This document shows, in pieces, positions 12,101 to 24,275 of a stretch of 64,000 nucleotides of DNA; position 1 is the first letter of the stretch; each line of letters starts with the position of its first letter. The translations under genes were made by a program, and so were the position numbers. A model generated the notes under the pieces. It saw only the letters and a program-made list of their open reading frames with translations, was not told the DNA's origin and searched no databases. The DNA is from Nelumbo lutea (taxonomy: Eukaryota > Streptophyta > Magnoliopsida > Proteales > Nelumbonaceae): the NCBI GenBank assembly GCA_022828595.1, contig JAKGHH010000002.1, positions 71,954,383 to 72,018,382 on the forward strand, given 5' to 3'.

Positions 12101-12841
12101 GTAAGTAAAACAAACCTGAGCCAATGAAGTTGTACACCTTTGGCACCTGAGCCAGTTCTTGCATCTAAAGAAACACTTTTGTTATAAACATTTTGTATCT
12201 TTACGATGAGAGAGATAAAGAGTGAGAGAAGAGCCAATGTAATTGTTACTATAGCAGCACTTGAACCAACTAATGGTTTGTTGGCAAAGACACTTTAGCG
12301 TAAACGAATGATTTGTGGTATATCTCAATTGAAAGAGAAGTTGAGGGTTTTGTGAGTATAGCAAACAAATAAGAAACGAAGGTTGAAGAAAGAGAAGAGA
12401 AAGATAGAAGATAACTTTGTTAAACGAAATAAATAGAAAAAGCGTGCAAATAGTGGTTTTGGGGGCAGGAGGGAAAGAGAAAATAATACAATACTTTAGG
12501 CATTTGAATTATTACCGGTTAAATCCATGTTGTTATAGTTATGGATGGTTATATCCATAGTTATAACCATTAGTAACTTTTAAACAATATGAACAAAAGG
12601 TCTTTAGCCACAGACAAAATAACCATAGCCACAAGTTAATATGTATTTATATAGTTTCTAGCCATGGATAATTAAAACCCATGGCTATAAAATAGCTTTT
12701 AGTCATAAACAAAGGACTGTGGCTATATATCAAAATTTAGCTATAGAAACATGATGTTTGATGCAGTATCCCATGTTTTAGTCATGGTTTTTTATGTCCA
12801 TAGCTATAGTATAATGGCTATAAACCCATTTTCTTGTAATG
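6200..12841. mobile_element. CACTA (En/Spm)-like element, non-autonomous
   Basis: The right end, read inward, is CATTACAAGAAAATGGG, one base from the plant CACTA terminus CACTACAAGAAAA. Both ends carry many degenerate copies of a subterminal motif: TAGCTATGG or its variants at about 6235-6785, and the complement CCATGGCTATA type at about 12515-12830. Such arrays are typical transposase-binding regions of CACTA elements. The left terminus is too degraded to place exactly; 6200 is approximate. The 6.8-12.5 kb interior is AT-rich, holds only short frames, and shows no recognisable TNP2-type transposase. Confidence 0.6.
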
Positions 12842-13265
12842 TAGAAAAATTACATATCACTAGGGCCTAATTTAGAAGATCACAACATAAAGAGAAGGGT
12901 TTTTCATCACAATCGTGAGCAAAAGTGGTTTTTGCAAAAAAAAAAAACCATTTAATATAGAAGAAATGAACATGTATTTGTATAAAGACAAAGATGTTGG
13001 GTAAAAGAAAATTAAAAAGTGTTTATGACATAGGATTTGGACACGGTGCTTGAAAGAATATTTCAACTTTTTTTTATATAACCATATCCTCCAAATGCAG
13101 CAACTTCTCCTTATTATAAAATCATGATAAATGAAAATAGTAAAAATAAGAAAATGTGTACAAGGGCTTATACCTCATGAGATTATCAGGATGTTCTTAA
13201 ATAAGAAAGTTGAAGAATAAATAAATTATTTCAGAGTAGTTTTTTAATAACCTAAAACATATAGA
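12842..13265. other. Intergenic DNA, possible upstream part of a dead transposase
   Basis: AT-rich, without support for any gene. It directly precedes the hAT transposase remnant and may contain its unrecognisable N-terminal region. Confidence 0.4.
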
Positions 13266-14300
13266 TTCACTATTATGTATGATAGTTAGACATGACCAAT
13301 TAGATTGTCCATAATCAATTTTATGGTATATTGTAACAGAGAAACAATGTTTCATAAATCTATTAATGCATGTAATGATAATATAATGCATAATATTTGT
13401 TTAAATTGATGAATATAATGGTTAATAAAGTTGGTATAGAAAATTTTATTCAAATTGTGGCTAATAATATATATGTTTATAAAGTAGTTGAAAAAATGTT
13501 AAAATAAAAATAAAACATTTATGTTGACACCATGTGTAGCTTATTACATTGATTTAATGTTAGAAGATATTACTAAAGTTTTTATGGTGTGTAAGGTCAC
13601 TAAAAGGGTAACAATGATTAACAATTTTATTTATAACTACTCAATTGTTCTCAATTTGATGAGGAGTTTTACAAATAATAGAGAGTTACCACATCCAAGG
13701 CCAATTCAATTTGAAATTCATTATATTGATTTTGAAAGTTTTAATTCTTAAAATGCAACATTAAAACATAAGATTAATTCAGATGAGTGGATATTTCTAT
13801 TACAAGAAAAAATAAAAAAAAAAGGAAAAAGAAGTTGAACAAACTATTAATAACAATAAACTTTATAATTTATTCAATTATATGATTTAATGACTACGCC
13901 TCTTGTGAAAATGTTTCATATAATTGATAATAAAAAATAGAGCAACAATAGGAATTGTATATGAGGCAATGGACGAAGTTCAAAAGATAATTAAAAAAAA
14001 TTCTTAATTCAAATAAGCACATAATAGACTAATAGACAAGAAATGAAATTTACAACTCTTCACCATTTATATAAAGTAGGTATTTTTTTACATTATGTAA
14101 TTGTATTATTAACTCTCAATATTTATCCTAATTGCTAAATGAATATTTAAGATTTCAATTAATAATGTTATTTTCTTTGAATTTTAGCATATTATTTAAA
14201 TCCAACATTCCAATGTGATCATGATCTTGGTGTTGATGATGATTTATTATTATCCATGAAAAAAAACCATTACAAGGTTGGAGTCAGATGAAATTAAAGT
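13266..14300 (+). pseudogene. hAT-family transposase remnant
   Basis: Blocks appear in the order of plant hAT transposases, in changing frames. These are FTIMYDS then SIINFMVYCNRETMFHKSIN (13266-13380), VGIENFIQIVANN (about 13430), TPCVAYYIDLMLEDI (about 13530), NFIYNYSIVLNLMRSFTNN (about 13620-13680), VYEAMDEVQKIIKK (about 13950) and AYYLNPTF (about 14190). The typical family text reads like CTIMSDGWTD, INFLV, TPCAAHCLDLMLEDIG, IYNHS..LNMMR.FT and YYLNP. Stops and frameshifts occur throughout. A further candidate block near 15090-15170 (KALGGFANSVAIKTR) lies beyond the inserted element at 14342-15033. Nothing suggests activity. Confidence 0.8.
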
Positions 14301-14341
14301 TGCCTTTGCCTTATAAAAAGTAAAAAATTAATTGTATAAAT

Positions 14342-15033
14342 TAGGAGTGCTCAAATTCAGTTGATAACCAAAAATTGAACCGAATCAAACCGAATAAGGT
14401 AGTTTAATTTGGTTCTTTCGGATATTGGTTCAAATCGGTTTTTGTTTCTTTAAAAATTTGGTTTTTGGTTTTGGTTTAGTTTGGTTGAGCTTATCAGTCG
14501 AATTGAACCGAAAATCAAATTAGTAGTTGAATTTAATTAAGTATATTAAATATATAATATTTTATTCAATAGTTTATACTTATTAATTAATAATTATTAT
14601 CTTTTTCAACGGGTAATAATCAATTCACAATTCCCCACTGTGCTTTGGGAGGTTAGGCCTATTCCAATTTTTAATTAATAATAGTTAATTAAATAGCCTA
14701 GAGGCCCTAAAAAAATCAAAGTATTAAAGTTTAGACAAATTATTAATTATTCATTAATTGTTTGTGAAGAATATGTGTAGTTGCTTTAATAATTAGTAAT
14801 TCAAATGTTCATTAAATGACCATATTTGCATTAATTATTCATTAAAACCTAGATTAAAGATTAATATCTAGTTGTTTATTAATCATTGAAACCACACCAA
14901 ACTGAGTTGAATTTGATTAGGGTTGGTTCAGTTTTAAATTGTAATCCGGTTTGGTTTAATTGGGAGAGATGGTCAAACCGAATAGTCGATTAGGTCTTCG
15001 ATTCTATCCAAATCGACCAATTGTACACCCCTA
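14342..15033. mobile_element. hAT-type non-autonomous element inserted in the hAT transposase remnant
   Basis: The ends are TAGGAGTGCTCAA and, reversed, TAGGGGTGTACAA. They are flanked by GTATAAAT (14334-14341) and GTGTAAAT (15034-15041), a 7/8-matching 8-bp target duplication as expected for hAT. Subterminal regions are full of AACCGAA/TTCGGTT words in opposite orientation. There is no coding capacity. A small family of the same end type occurs at 33741-34153 and 53727-54176. Confidence 0.8.
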
Positions 15034-15041
15034 GTGTAAAT

Positions 15042-16021
15042 TGATAATTTGTATAATAATATATTTGATCAGATGATATTAATATTTGTTATTTTGATTA
15101 AGAAAAGGCTATTTCCTAAGGCATTAGGTGGATTTGCAAATTCTGTGGCTATTAAAACAAGAATAAGAATTGATTCAAGTAATTAAAATTTTAATATATT
15201 CTTAATTCTTTTATTTTTTAATATTAAGTGTCAAAAATTTATATTTTAATGTTATGCATTTTATATTTATATTAAATATGTATTTTTTATTTTTTAGCTA
15301 AATGATGGTTAATATATGATTTTTTCTAATCCCTATATTTGTAAAATAACAATAAAGGTTATTATCACAAATGGTTTCTTCTATAGACTTGATCTCTATA
15401 TTGTTAATCAAATGGGGATAAATGTTAATGATTGGATTAAAGAATAGATTAACAATAATGAAGTTGGTAATAGTGACGAATTTGGTGATAATGATGGTGG
15501 TGGAATTATTACATATATTGGTTATAAATATAATAAAGGCGATTATGTTAAAGTTGATGGTTATAATCAATATGATGCTAGTTGTGCTTTTGTTAAATAT
15601 ATGCTATTAATGGATGATTCAATATCATTTATTTAAGAGTAATATTGTCCTATTTGTAACAATATGTAATTAATGGTTTGTACTAGTTATGGTTCTTATG
15701 GTTTGGAAGACTATATAAATGAAACCAAAATTATGGAAGATTAATGGGTAATAATGAGATGATGCATATATTAAGTAGTATAAGTTTGAATTCAATTTCT
15801 GACTATGGCTACAACTTTTCTCAATATAAATATAAGTTACATTACATAGGCCACACAAATATAACTCTTAGAACTATAACAAATTCTTAGCCTTTTGGTG
15901 ATCTTAGTGAAAGATATGGATAATAGTAATAAACTAACTTTGTTATCAATAATATTAAAATAAGAAGCAATTTGAGCATTTGAAGCAAATATACATAATG
16001 TCAGTCCCTATTTGATGATTA
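15042..16021. other. AT-rich intergenic DNA
   Basis: Apart from the candidate terminal block of the hAT remnant (about 15090-15170), only low-complexity frames are present, for example an Ile/Asn/Val-rich one at 15298-15610. No gene is supported. Confidence 0.5.
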
Positions 16022-16025
16022 AGTA

Positions 16026-17030
16026 TGCATTTGGTTCCGTTTATGTTTATTGGATGGACGTTTATTAGTTAAACGTTTATCTAATAAACGCGGATTTTAA
16101 ACGTTTTTCTTTTTGTTGTTTGATTAAGTTTATTTTAGGCATTTCAAGAAATGCCTCTTTACACCTCAGCAATAATAAATGTTTTTCCATTTCATGTTGT
16201 TTGGTGGCATGTTTCAAGAAACAACGATATGGATATTTCAGTGTGACATTTTCGTTGTGGTTTTCCATTTCAATCTTAAAAAGAGCTACCATGAACTCAA
16301 AGATGTTCATTGGATATTATATTTGAGAAACATAGCACAAGCATAATAACGAACAAATATTAAAATTAATCAAAAATCTTAGAGATTAAAGCATACCCTC
16401 TGCTTCGTCTTTGATTGTTATAGATACGAGAAACTCTCTCTTTGGGATCAAAGAAAATAGAGAGAAAAATCATAGACTTTGCCGAAGGTTAGGGAAAACC
16501 AAATGTTAGGAGAAAACAGAGAGAAAAATCAAATAAATCATTCATAAATGGAACTGAAGGTCAGGGAAAACAAGAGACCATGCCAACAAAGAATGGCTTC
16601 AACTGCTCCTCCCTCTAGTGTCACTCCTCCAATCGTCGCTAGGGTTTCCTCCTCTGTGGGCGGCAAAAACTCCTCTCTCTAGTTTGTGGTTAGAACTTAG
16701 GTCATCGAAGAGAGAAACAAAACATATTGGGATGGTAGATCTGGGTTGCACCAGAACAAAATCTAAATGCGCCACGTTAGTTGACACGTAGGAGCCATGT
16801 CACCATAGTGTTTCATAAAATGCACAACCGTCGGAGGGAGCGAAAAATAAGCGTTGACAACTAATTTCACGAAAATCAATAAAAATAAACATTGAAAACA
16901 TTTTTTTGTGTTTTCATTAAATGCTTCCCCGAAACAGTTGTTTCGACAACAATAAGCATTTATTGTGCCAAAACTTGAGGTGGCACTGAGGTGGCAACAT
17001 TTATTTGACAAACGTAAATGGAACCAAACA
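16026..17030. mobile_element. 1-kb inverted-repeat element, unclassified
   Basis: The left end is TGCATTTGGTTCCGTTTATG; the right end reversed is TTGTTTGGTTCCATTTACG. AGTA flanks both sides (16022-16025 and 17031-17034). The interior contains short frames (a minus-strand Lys-rich frame at 16077-16310) that I do not recognise. The 4-bp flank may be the tail of a longer degraded duplication. Confidence 0.55.
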
Positions 17031-17034
17031 AGTA

Positions 17035-19599
17035 CTATGTGGTTGTTATGCACAAATACTTCTTAGAAATACTTATTTTAACAACCACTTAAGGCTATTT
17101 GGTGACCCACTTGCCAAATCACTTATTATGTTTTTAAGCGCTTATTGGGGTGGAGATGTTTGGTAAACTAATTTTCCCATAAATGCTTATATTGACACAA
17201 ATAACAATTTTAGCCTCTACTTTACTCAAAATGCAACCAAATATTCATCAAACATCAATAAAAAACACCAAACATGGAGGGGAGGAGTTGGGCAAACTAA
17301 CTTCCTTGTCGGGATGGTGAAATTGTTTATGTTAAACTCTTCTAAATTGCAGATTTACGAATACATCAAATAGGGCAGTTTTAAGTTTAAAAAACTTGTG
17401 AAAATGGCTTAATATGAAGAAAAACTTCATAAAATGTAAGAAAATGGCGAAATGACAGGTTTGCTGGCATTTTTCTTCATCGCAAGTGGACCTATAACTG
17501 GGCGTGCTGCTACATGGTTTTTGTTCAAATAAAAGGAGAGGAAGGTAAAACCCTCGCGTGGGGGTATTTTGGATATTAAAAAATACTAGGGACTGGTTCG
17601 TCCCATTCTATTGGAAGAAGTACTTTTCCAAGAAGTACTGAAAAAAAGTCAACTTCAGCCACTTTTTCCAACTTTTTTACTAAACATATAAAAACACTTA
17701 ATGGGTGGTCCCAGTTCTTAAAAGTACTTGTTAAAAGAAATACTTTTTAGAAGCAAAATCAAATAGGGACATATTCTAATAGAATAAGTTGGGGTGGATA
17801 TCACTTTTTGATTAGAGACTAACACAATGTAAATATAAGTATTTATAAACCTATAAAAAACTCCTTATTCTATTAAAGTATTGATTGCTATCACTTGACT
17901 TTAGATATATAAGTAAATAATTTATCAAATAATGAATTTTTAAATTTTTATTATTTTAGTATCTATTTATTAATTTTTTTAATTATATTGCATATGTTAT
18001 TAGCGGACATTATCATCCACGAAGATATGTTTTACACTTTTATTATTAAATGTTGTTTTTAATTATTAGACATTAATATTTTGTGTTGAATTGTGTTATG
18101 TTATATTGAACTATTATAGTGTTTTCATGTATATTCATTATCATATTGAACTATATATATATATATATATATATATATGCATTTTTTCAATATGCATACA
18201 CATCTTGATATGCATATTAAAATTGTTTTTTAATACGTTATGGGTTTTTTATATTTTGAACATTGATTATGACTTATTTTGCTTGGTTCTAGAATACATT
18301 ATAAAAAAATTGCATTCTTTTATAACGTGAAACATTCTAAGTTGAATTATATTAAGTTTTGAAAATAAATGTATTATGAGATTTGAATTATACCAAAGTC
18401 TTATAATTCAAAACCCACCATACTTTGAAACATTCATAAATGTATTTAATTTTAAATATTTTAAGAAAAATATATGCATAGCAAATCTCAGAACTTTAGA
18501 ATGCACTGTACATTCACAATATAAAATGTGTGATGATGTGTCATCTAAAACCAATTATTTAAAATTGATTATTGTAATAATTAGTATTTTGAAATGTATT
18601 ATATTTTTTAGAGATATAGTGAAATCTTTAAATAAGAGAATTATTAATGATTTGATTATAGTGGTAAAATGATGATAAATGAAAAAGAAGAAATGATTAA
18701 TAAAAAATTTAGAATAAATTAATATTAAAAGAAATTTCACTAAAATCTATATCTCAAAATTTTACTTCCAACATCCCTATCTATTATACAATAACCCCTT
18801 ATATTGGTGTCAATTCCCCCAATATAACTATTCCCAACCATATGGTGAAATAAGATTTATAAGATAGAAATAAATGAAGGTTTACCTTAATATTAGTGGC
18901 CAAGGAAATGCTTTATATTTATTTTTTATTTTATCATTTTACCTTAGATATAAATTATATAAAATGGAATGTTGATATAATTATATTATATATATGAATC
19001 ATATGGAAAATATGAACTATCACATAGGGATTATGTAGGGCATGTAGAATTTTTTTTTTTAATTTTATGAATGTAGATAATATGGTTCATATAAATATAC
19101 ACAATTGACATCAATAAAATCACAAAGTTGATATTACACTAATAGTGTAATGTCTATTAATAAAAGTCTAATGACTAATGGCTAACGAGAATGATATAAA
19201 TATATTAACGTGTATATATATATATATATTCAATAACATAATGAGTTAGGTATAATTAATAGTATAATTATATTTAAGCACAATATAATTGTCATTGCTA
19301 ATAATTAAGATAATATTGATAAAACTTGATAGTATTTTATGTAGTATTGAGTAAGAAGAGTTTAAGATAATAAAAAAGAAAAATTGTATTTGGCTATTCA
19401 TATTTTTATATGCATATTGTCTAACTCTTGAATTTGAAAAATGTTTCATTGATGACAATGAATTAAATGATTTAATATTTATCCAATTTAAATATCTTAA
19501 TTTTCTCTTTTTTGTATATAATGTTAATTTGTATAGTTTTGTAATTCTCAAATGTATAATTATATTTATTTTAACAATTCTTGAAGTTTAATTAACAAA
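17035..19599. other. AT-rich intergenic DNA with MITE-like remnants
   Basis: A MITE-like stretch with repeated AAGTACTTTT words lies at about 17586-17795, and a (TA)n run at 18151-18178. The rest is very AT-rich, and its frames (18091-18672) look random. No gene. Confidence 0.5.
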
Positions 19600-19700
19600 T
19601 TCCAATCAATTGAGTGGTAGTTTGGTTGGTACATAAACTAGGTAGCCTTAGATGAGATGCGGTTTCGAACCTCATTCTCAACTCTCACTACCTTTGAGAA
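19600..19700 (+). repeat. Probable tRNA-derived SINE head
   Basis: TGAGTGGTAGTTTGGTTGGTAC (19611-19632) resembles an RNA polymerase III A box, and GGTTTCGAACCTC (19661-19673) a B box, about 30 bp apart as in tRNA-like promoters. No cloverleaf or clear 3' tail could be verified by eye. Confidence 0.45.
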
Positions 19701-20904
19701 GAGTTATTAATGTTGTTAGAAAAGTGTTGTATTATGCTAGAGAGATTTGAATTATGACCCTTATGGAGGTAAAGACGAGTAATCAATACAAAAAAAATCA
19801 AATTTCATGCTTTTATATGGTAATCAATTTTCTCTTTTAAAAAATTTTAATTATCTTAGAGAAATTAGCATTACATATTTTCTATATATTTTTCTATTTT
19901 TTCATAACAAAATGTTCATCGGTATCAAAATTGTGAGCCATGAATACATGACATTAATGGAATGGCTAAAAATCAACTTCATTCTCTTATCCCCATACAC
20001 TTTCTTTACAATTATTTAACTATAGTATTATTGCCATACGATTGAAATAGGGTTCAAACTATTAGTCCAATCACATATACCCATTGAATACTTGTTTCAT
20101 ACATTTGAAAATATTTTGTATCTAATGAATCAATTATTGACTCTAGTAATTAATTATGTTTTTTAACAATCTATGGGCAAAATACCTAATTATAAATGAT
20201 TTAAAAGTTTTTGGTCTATTTTTTTTTTCATTTATACCCCAACAATTGGTACAAACATGTGTCTCTATCATTACATGTATCTTCTTAGAATACAACTCTT
20301 TTTATAAGATTTATAAGTGCCTTCACTTACTAACCATAAAGATTTACATTGCTTGTCATGTTCTTTTCAATGGGAAAAAAGTTTTTATTTGATTTTACTC
20401 TAGATTTGTTTAAGGAAAGATATTTAGCCTATTTATGCCTTAGATATAAAACTACACCTAGAATTGAAAACTGTCTATTGGTGCCAATTTCAACTGTTAC
20501 ATGGATTAAAAACCCATGTGTAAACATCTCATAAGATTGTAATTGTATAATCATTTCTTAACCATCAATTACTTTATAACTCAAGAAGTTTCTTGTGCAA
20601 CACTACTTAATATTTTGACAATTTGTGCCATTTGAAACTATGTAAAGCAGAGATTTTATTCATTAGTGTTACTGATAAATAATTACTAATCGCAAGACAA
20701 ACTTTGTATTTACAGATAAAAATTTTTCAAAGATTTTATTAATGAAAAGTAGGTTTCTTTTCTCCTCTTTGAGATCAATTTCAAGGATCTTTAGAAATTT
20801 AGTAGTTTAGGCTTGTATTGTAGGTGTCATGTTTTTCATTGGTTGTTGCTGTTAGATGCTAAAAAAAAGAAAAAAATGTCTTGACTAGGGTTTTTAATTT
20901 TATG
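19701..20904. other. AT-rich intergenic DNA
   Basis: Nothing beyond random short frames was recognised. Confidence 0.5.
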
Positions 20905-21040
20905 GTAAATTTCTTAAACTACCCTTATGGTCTAGCTAGCTAACTGATTAAGTGTATCCTTACTGTTTGAAAATTGATTGATGCTACCCTTACTGTTTTT
21001 GACAATTGTCTAGCTCTACCTTTACCGTAATATTTCATCA
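20905..21040. repeat. Single terminal repeat of a MULE-like family
   Basis: GGTAAATTTCTTAAACTACCCTTATG, AGCTAACTGATTAAGTGTATCC, and CTACCCTTACTGTTT match the right terminus of the 31465-33178 element read inward. The partner end was not found in the window. A CT-rich stretch with Asp/Ser-coding repeats follows at 21260-21420. Confidence 0.55.
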
Positions 21041-22763
21041 AAACCTGTACACACGTGACACCGCATGATCGATTAAAATTTTTTAAAACCCAATGTTACT
21101 CTTGTCCCCTTCCTCCTCGGACCTCTCTCTATCTTCCTTCGACCTCTCCGTCAACACTAGATTGACATTGGTTTTGAACCTTGCAAATCATGGCCCGGCT
21201 CCAAGCTCCTTGGATCCAACAGTGGAAGCCATTGATGCGTAAGTAGTGCATCTCCATCATCGTCTCCATCTTGGACTTCAAATCCAACTCCGACCCCATC
21301 TCCGACTCTGACTCCAACTCCGACCCCATCTCCCTCTCATCACTCTCTGATTCTATGTCCGTCTTTGTCTCTAACTTTGACTTTAACTCCTACTCTATCT
21401 TTGTCTCGTTTGAAAGTTCCCAATGTAATTGTGTTCCTGATCTAGAAATTCTCTAGATTGTAGCATTCATTTTTTCTAATGTATTAAGTAGATAAAACAC
21501 AAAACCAAAGTTGTAATCATTCAAAACCAGACGAAGAAGTTGGTGCAACCCAAGCTCATGAGGTTAAAAACTTAAAATTAACTAAAATAACTATTAAGAA
21601 AATAATATCTTAGGTTGAAAAATAAAGGAAAAAATATAGATAATGATGAAGAGAGAAACCTCTCTTCTTCTTGAACTATAAACTATTGTTTCAGAGAACA
21701 CCTCTCAAGGCACTGCTTCCAAGGCTCTATTTTAGACATCTCAAGTTACTGCTTCCACTTGCTTTGGCATTAGTCTTTGTTGGAATTTTCTTTGTTACTA
21801 TGTCTTTGAAGCAAGGTTACTTGGCTTCTGTAGGTCTGACCTATAACTCAATAGAAAATCAGACACTTGTCATCATTATTGTTATCTTAGATGGTAATAA
21901 ATGTAATTTTATTTTTAGTCTAGTTTTCCTGCATTGACAGAAAATGGTTTTTTAAAGAAAGCTTATCTATATATTATATAAATTGGTCATTTGATATGTT
22001 TTCTATCTGATCCTCTCAATTGGATGAACTATATACTGTTGTCTGGTACTTTTGTAAGAGAAAGTAAACAAAACCAGTGGAAAGCTAGATTTAGCCCAAA
22101 TAGGGGATGACAAATAAATAAATGGGGGAAGATTGGGAGAAATACAGCCCTAAAGATTCTTAACTGATTATAAGAGAGCCCAGCAAGAGAACTAAAAAAA
22201 AAAAAACTAATAGAATGTTAGACTCAATCATACCCCTTTTGTAGGAAGACTTTGTTTTCTGCATATTTTAAGATATTAATAAACCTATACTGATCGACCA
22301 AATCCATATATACAATAAACCTATACAGATCATATAAAGGAAGTGTACGTGTGAGATATATCATTAACGACCCTATATAAGAAATACAAATGCAAACACC
22401 ATTAAGCTTCGGCTTTACAAATACCTAGATCTGATTAATAAAAATGCAAAAAATGACCCTATCTTCAAAGGAATATGGATCCGATTGAATAAAAAAATCC
22501 AAATCTAAGGAATACAACATCAAATCGCATATCTAAGAACTACAATAGAAAAACTAATCATAGATGTAAGAAATACAGACAAATTACACATCTAAGAAAC
22601 ACAAAACAAATTGCAAATCTAAGAAAACCACAACAGAATAACAAATCCTAGATCTATATTGGGTTGTCTTTAGATCTGAAACGAGTTGACATCATTCCCT
22701 CAGATTTGAAGGACAATGTGTAGATCTGGCTTCGGTATGTACCTTCTTGTTTGTTGCGAGATG
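21041..22763. other. Intergenic DNA
   Basis: A pyrimidine-rich stretch at 21100-21450 has repeats of CCGACTCTGACTCCAACT type. The remainder is AT-rich. Frames at 21671-21937 and 22654-22839 show no family signature. Confidence 0.45.
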
Positions 22764-22768
22764 GGGAC

Positions 22769-23837
22769 TGATGTAACGGTTTCTGGTCATGTATCATTTT
22801 TTTTTTGGCTAAGTACCTCATCATCTCGTCTGCTCCCAAGTGGCCTGTGACTCAGGGGCTGAAGTGGAGCTCCCTAGTGTAGTGCAACCCGGCTGCTCAT
22901 AGGAGGAGATGATCTACCCCTCTTTGTAGATGGCAAGAATTGAGGAACTCATTCTCCCTGTAGAAGATGATCTGCACCTTTGTAGACGACGGGAGCTAAG
23001 GGACCTACGAGAACTAAATCAGAGAACCCGGGGGTGTATACCCGGTGAGGTCACTCCAATGGCTAAGTTAGCACTCAGTAGCGAGTTGAGAATGATATTA
23101 GAGAACGAGAGAGCTAGAGAGCAGGGGTTACCATCTCTTTTTGCATACCTTTGCCCCTAGGGGTGAGGTCTTTATATACTGGAGTCCTCGCGGGTTTGGT
23201 GGAGCAGTTCTTGGATGCCCACTGTGACGGGACCTGCTTTCATGTTAGGTGGGGATAAAGCCACAAACTGGTAAGGTTGCCTATTTCTGCCTAAGTCGGG
23301 GAGTGGGTGAGCTAATATAGCCGTTATAAGTCACAATCCTGTAAAATGCGGGGACGGTGGTGAGCTCCTCGGGGTTGTCAGGTTGGCGCGTGGGCCAGGT
23401 CGCTAGGTCGCGCCTGGGCCAGGCCGCCAGGTCGTGCCTGTGCCAGGCCACTAGGTCACGCCAGGGCCAGGCTACTAGCTTGTGCCAAGGCCAGGTCGCG
23501 CTAGGGCCAGGCCACTAGGTCGTGCCTGTGCCAGGCCGCCAGCTCGCGTCAGGGCCAGGCTGCCAGATCGTGCCAAGGCCAAGTCGCGCCTATGCCGGGC
23601 CGCGCCTGTGCTGGGCCGCGCCTGTGCCAGGCTACGCCTAGTGGGACACTATCAATTTTAGCAAAGGCAAGTTATTGCCAAAGTGGTCCCTGGTGTCACC
23701 TAGTTGTTTTGAGGTGCCAGGCTACATGAGGGTGAGCTGCTTGGTGGCGAGCTGCCTATTTGTCAAGAGGCTACACTTAGTTGTCATAAGGTGTCAGGTG
23801 TCACAATGTCATTGGAGGGCCAAATCCGCCCTCATTA
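22769..23837 (+). mobile_element. Solo LTR
   Basis: It starts TGATGTAACGGTTTCTGGTC, ends CCGCCCTCATTA, and is flanked by perfect 5-bp GGGAC copies (22764-22768 and 23838-23842). Start, end and several internal blocks match the LTRs of the element at 25390-28243, including TTTATATACTGGAGTCC, a likely TATA region. The internal region between two LTRs is absent, as expected after recombination between them. It inserted next to a GA-rich, Harbinger-like stretch. Confidence 0.8.
23345..23640. repeat. GC-rich imperfect tandem repeat inside the solo LTR
   Basis: Units of about 20-33 bp built on CCAGGCCGCCAGGTCGCGCC and CGCGCCTGTGCCAGGC alternate irregularly. This is a strong local GC peak in an AT-rich window. 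The LTR at 25390-26447 has shorter repeats (GTGGCGAGCTGCC type) at the equivalent place. Confidence 0.7.
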
Positions 23838-23920
23838 GGGACAATGAGATGCCTGGGAGCGACCTCTGTGTTGTGAGAAGAGTGCGTCTGGACCTGTTAC
23901 AAGGAGAACAAACAGTGAGT

Positions 23921-23959
<39 letters not shown>

Positions 23960-24074
23960 GGGTGGTGATAGAGTAGGGGAAATGGCAACCGAAAGAGGAA
24001 GCTCAATGGTGGAGGGTGCCGGCGAAAGAAACTCGAACAGTGACAAAATAGGGGAAGAAGAGAGTCGTTGCTTT

Positions 24075-24275
24075 TTACACTAATGGCAGTTCGATCAAGT
24101 TTTAGATAAAAAAAATCAATATATTTTATACATCAATTATCAAAGTAAAAAGTTGCCAAAATGAGGTTTTACACTGATCTTCGGTGTTCTTTTACACCCC
24201 ATCCAAATGGCCGCAAAACTGGAGTGGAGTGAAAAGTATGATGAACAGGCTTTTACATCACATCCAAATGCAGCC
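24075..24275. mobile_element. Right end of a Harbinger-like element
   Basis: The sequence ends TTACATCACATCCAAATGCAGCC followed by TTA (24276-24278). Read inward the terminus is GGCTGCATTTGGATGTGATG, like the ends of 24788-28975. A TTTTACAC-rich subterminal stretch precedes it. I found no matching left end, so the element's extent is unknown. Confidence 0.5.

Noticed and set aside
13521..13751. 76-residue plus-strand frame as a small gene
   Set aside because: It is one in-frame block of a longer, frameshifted hAT transposase remnant.
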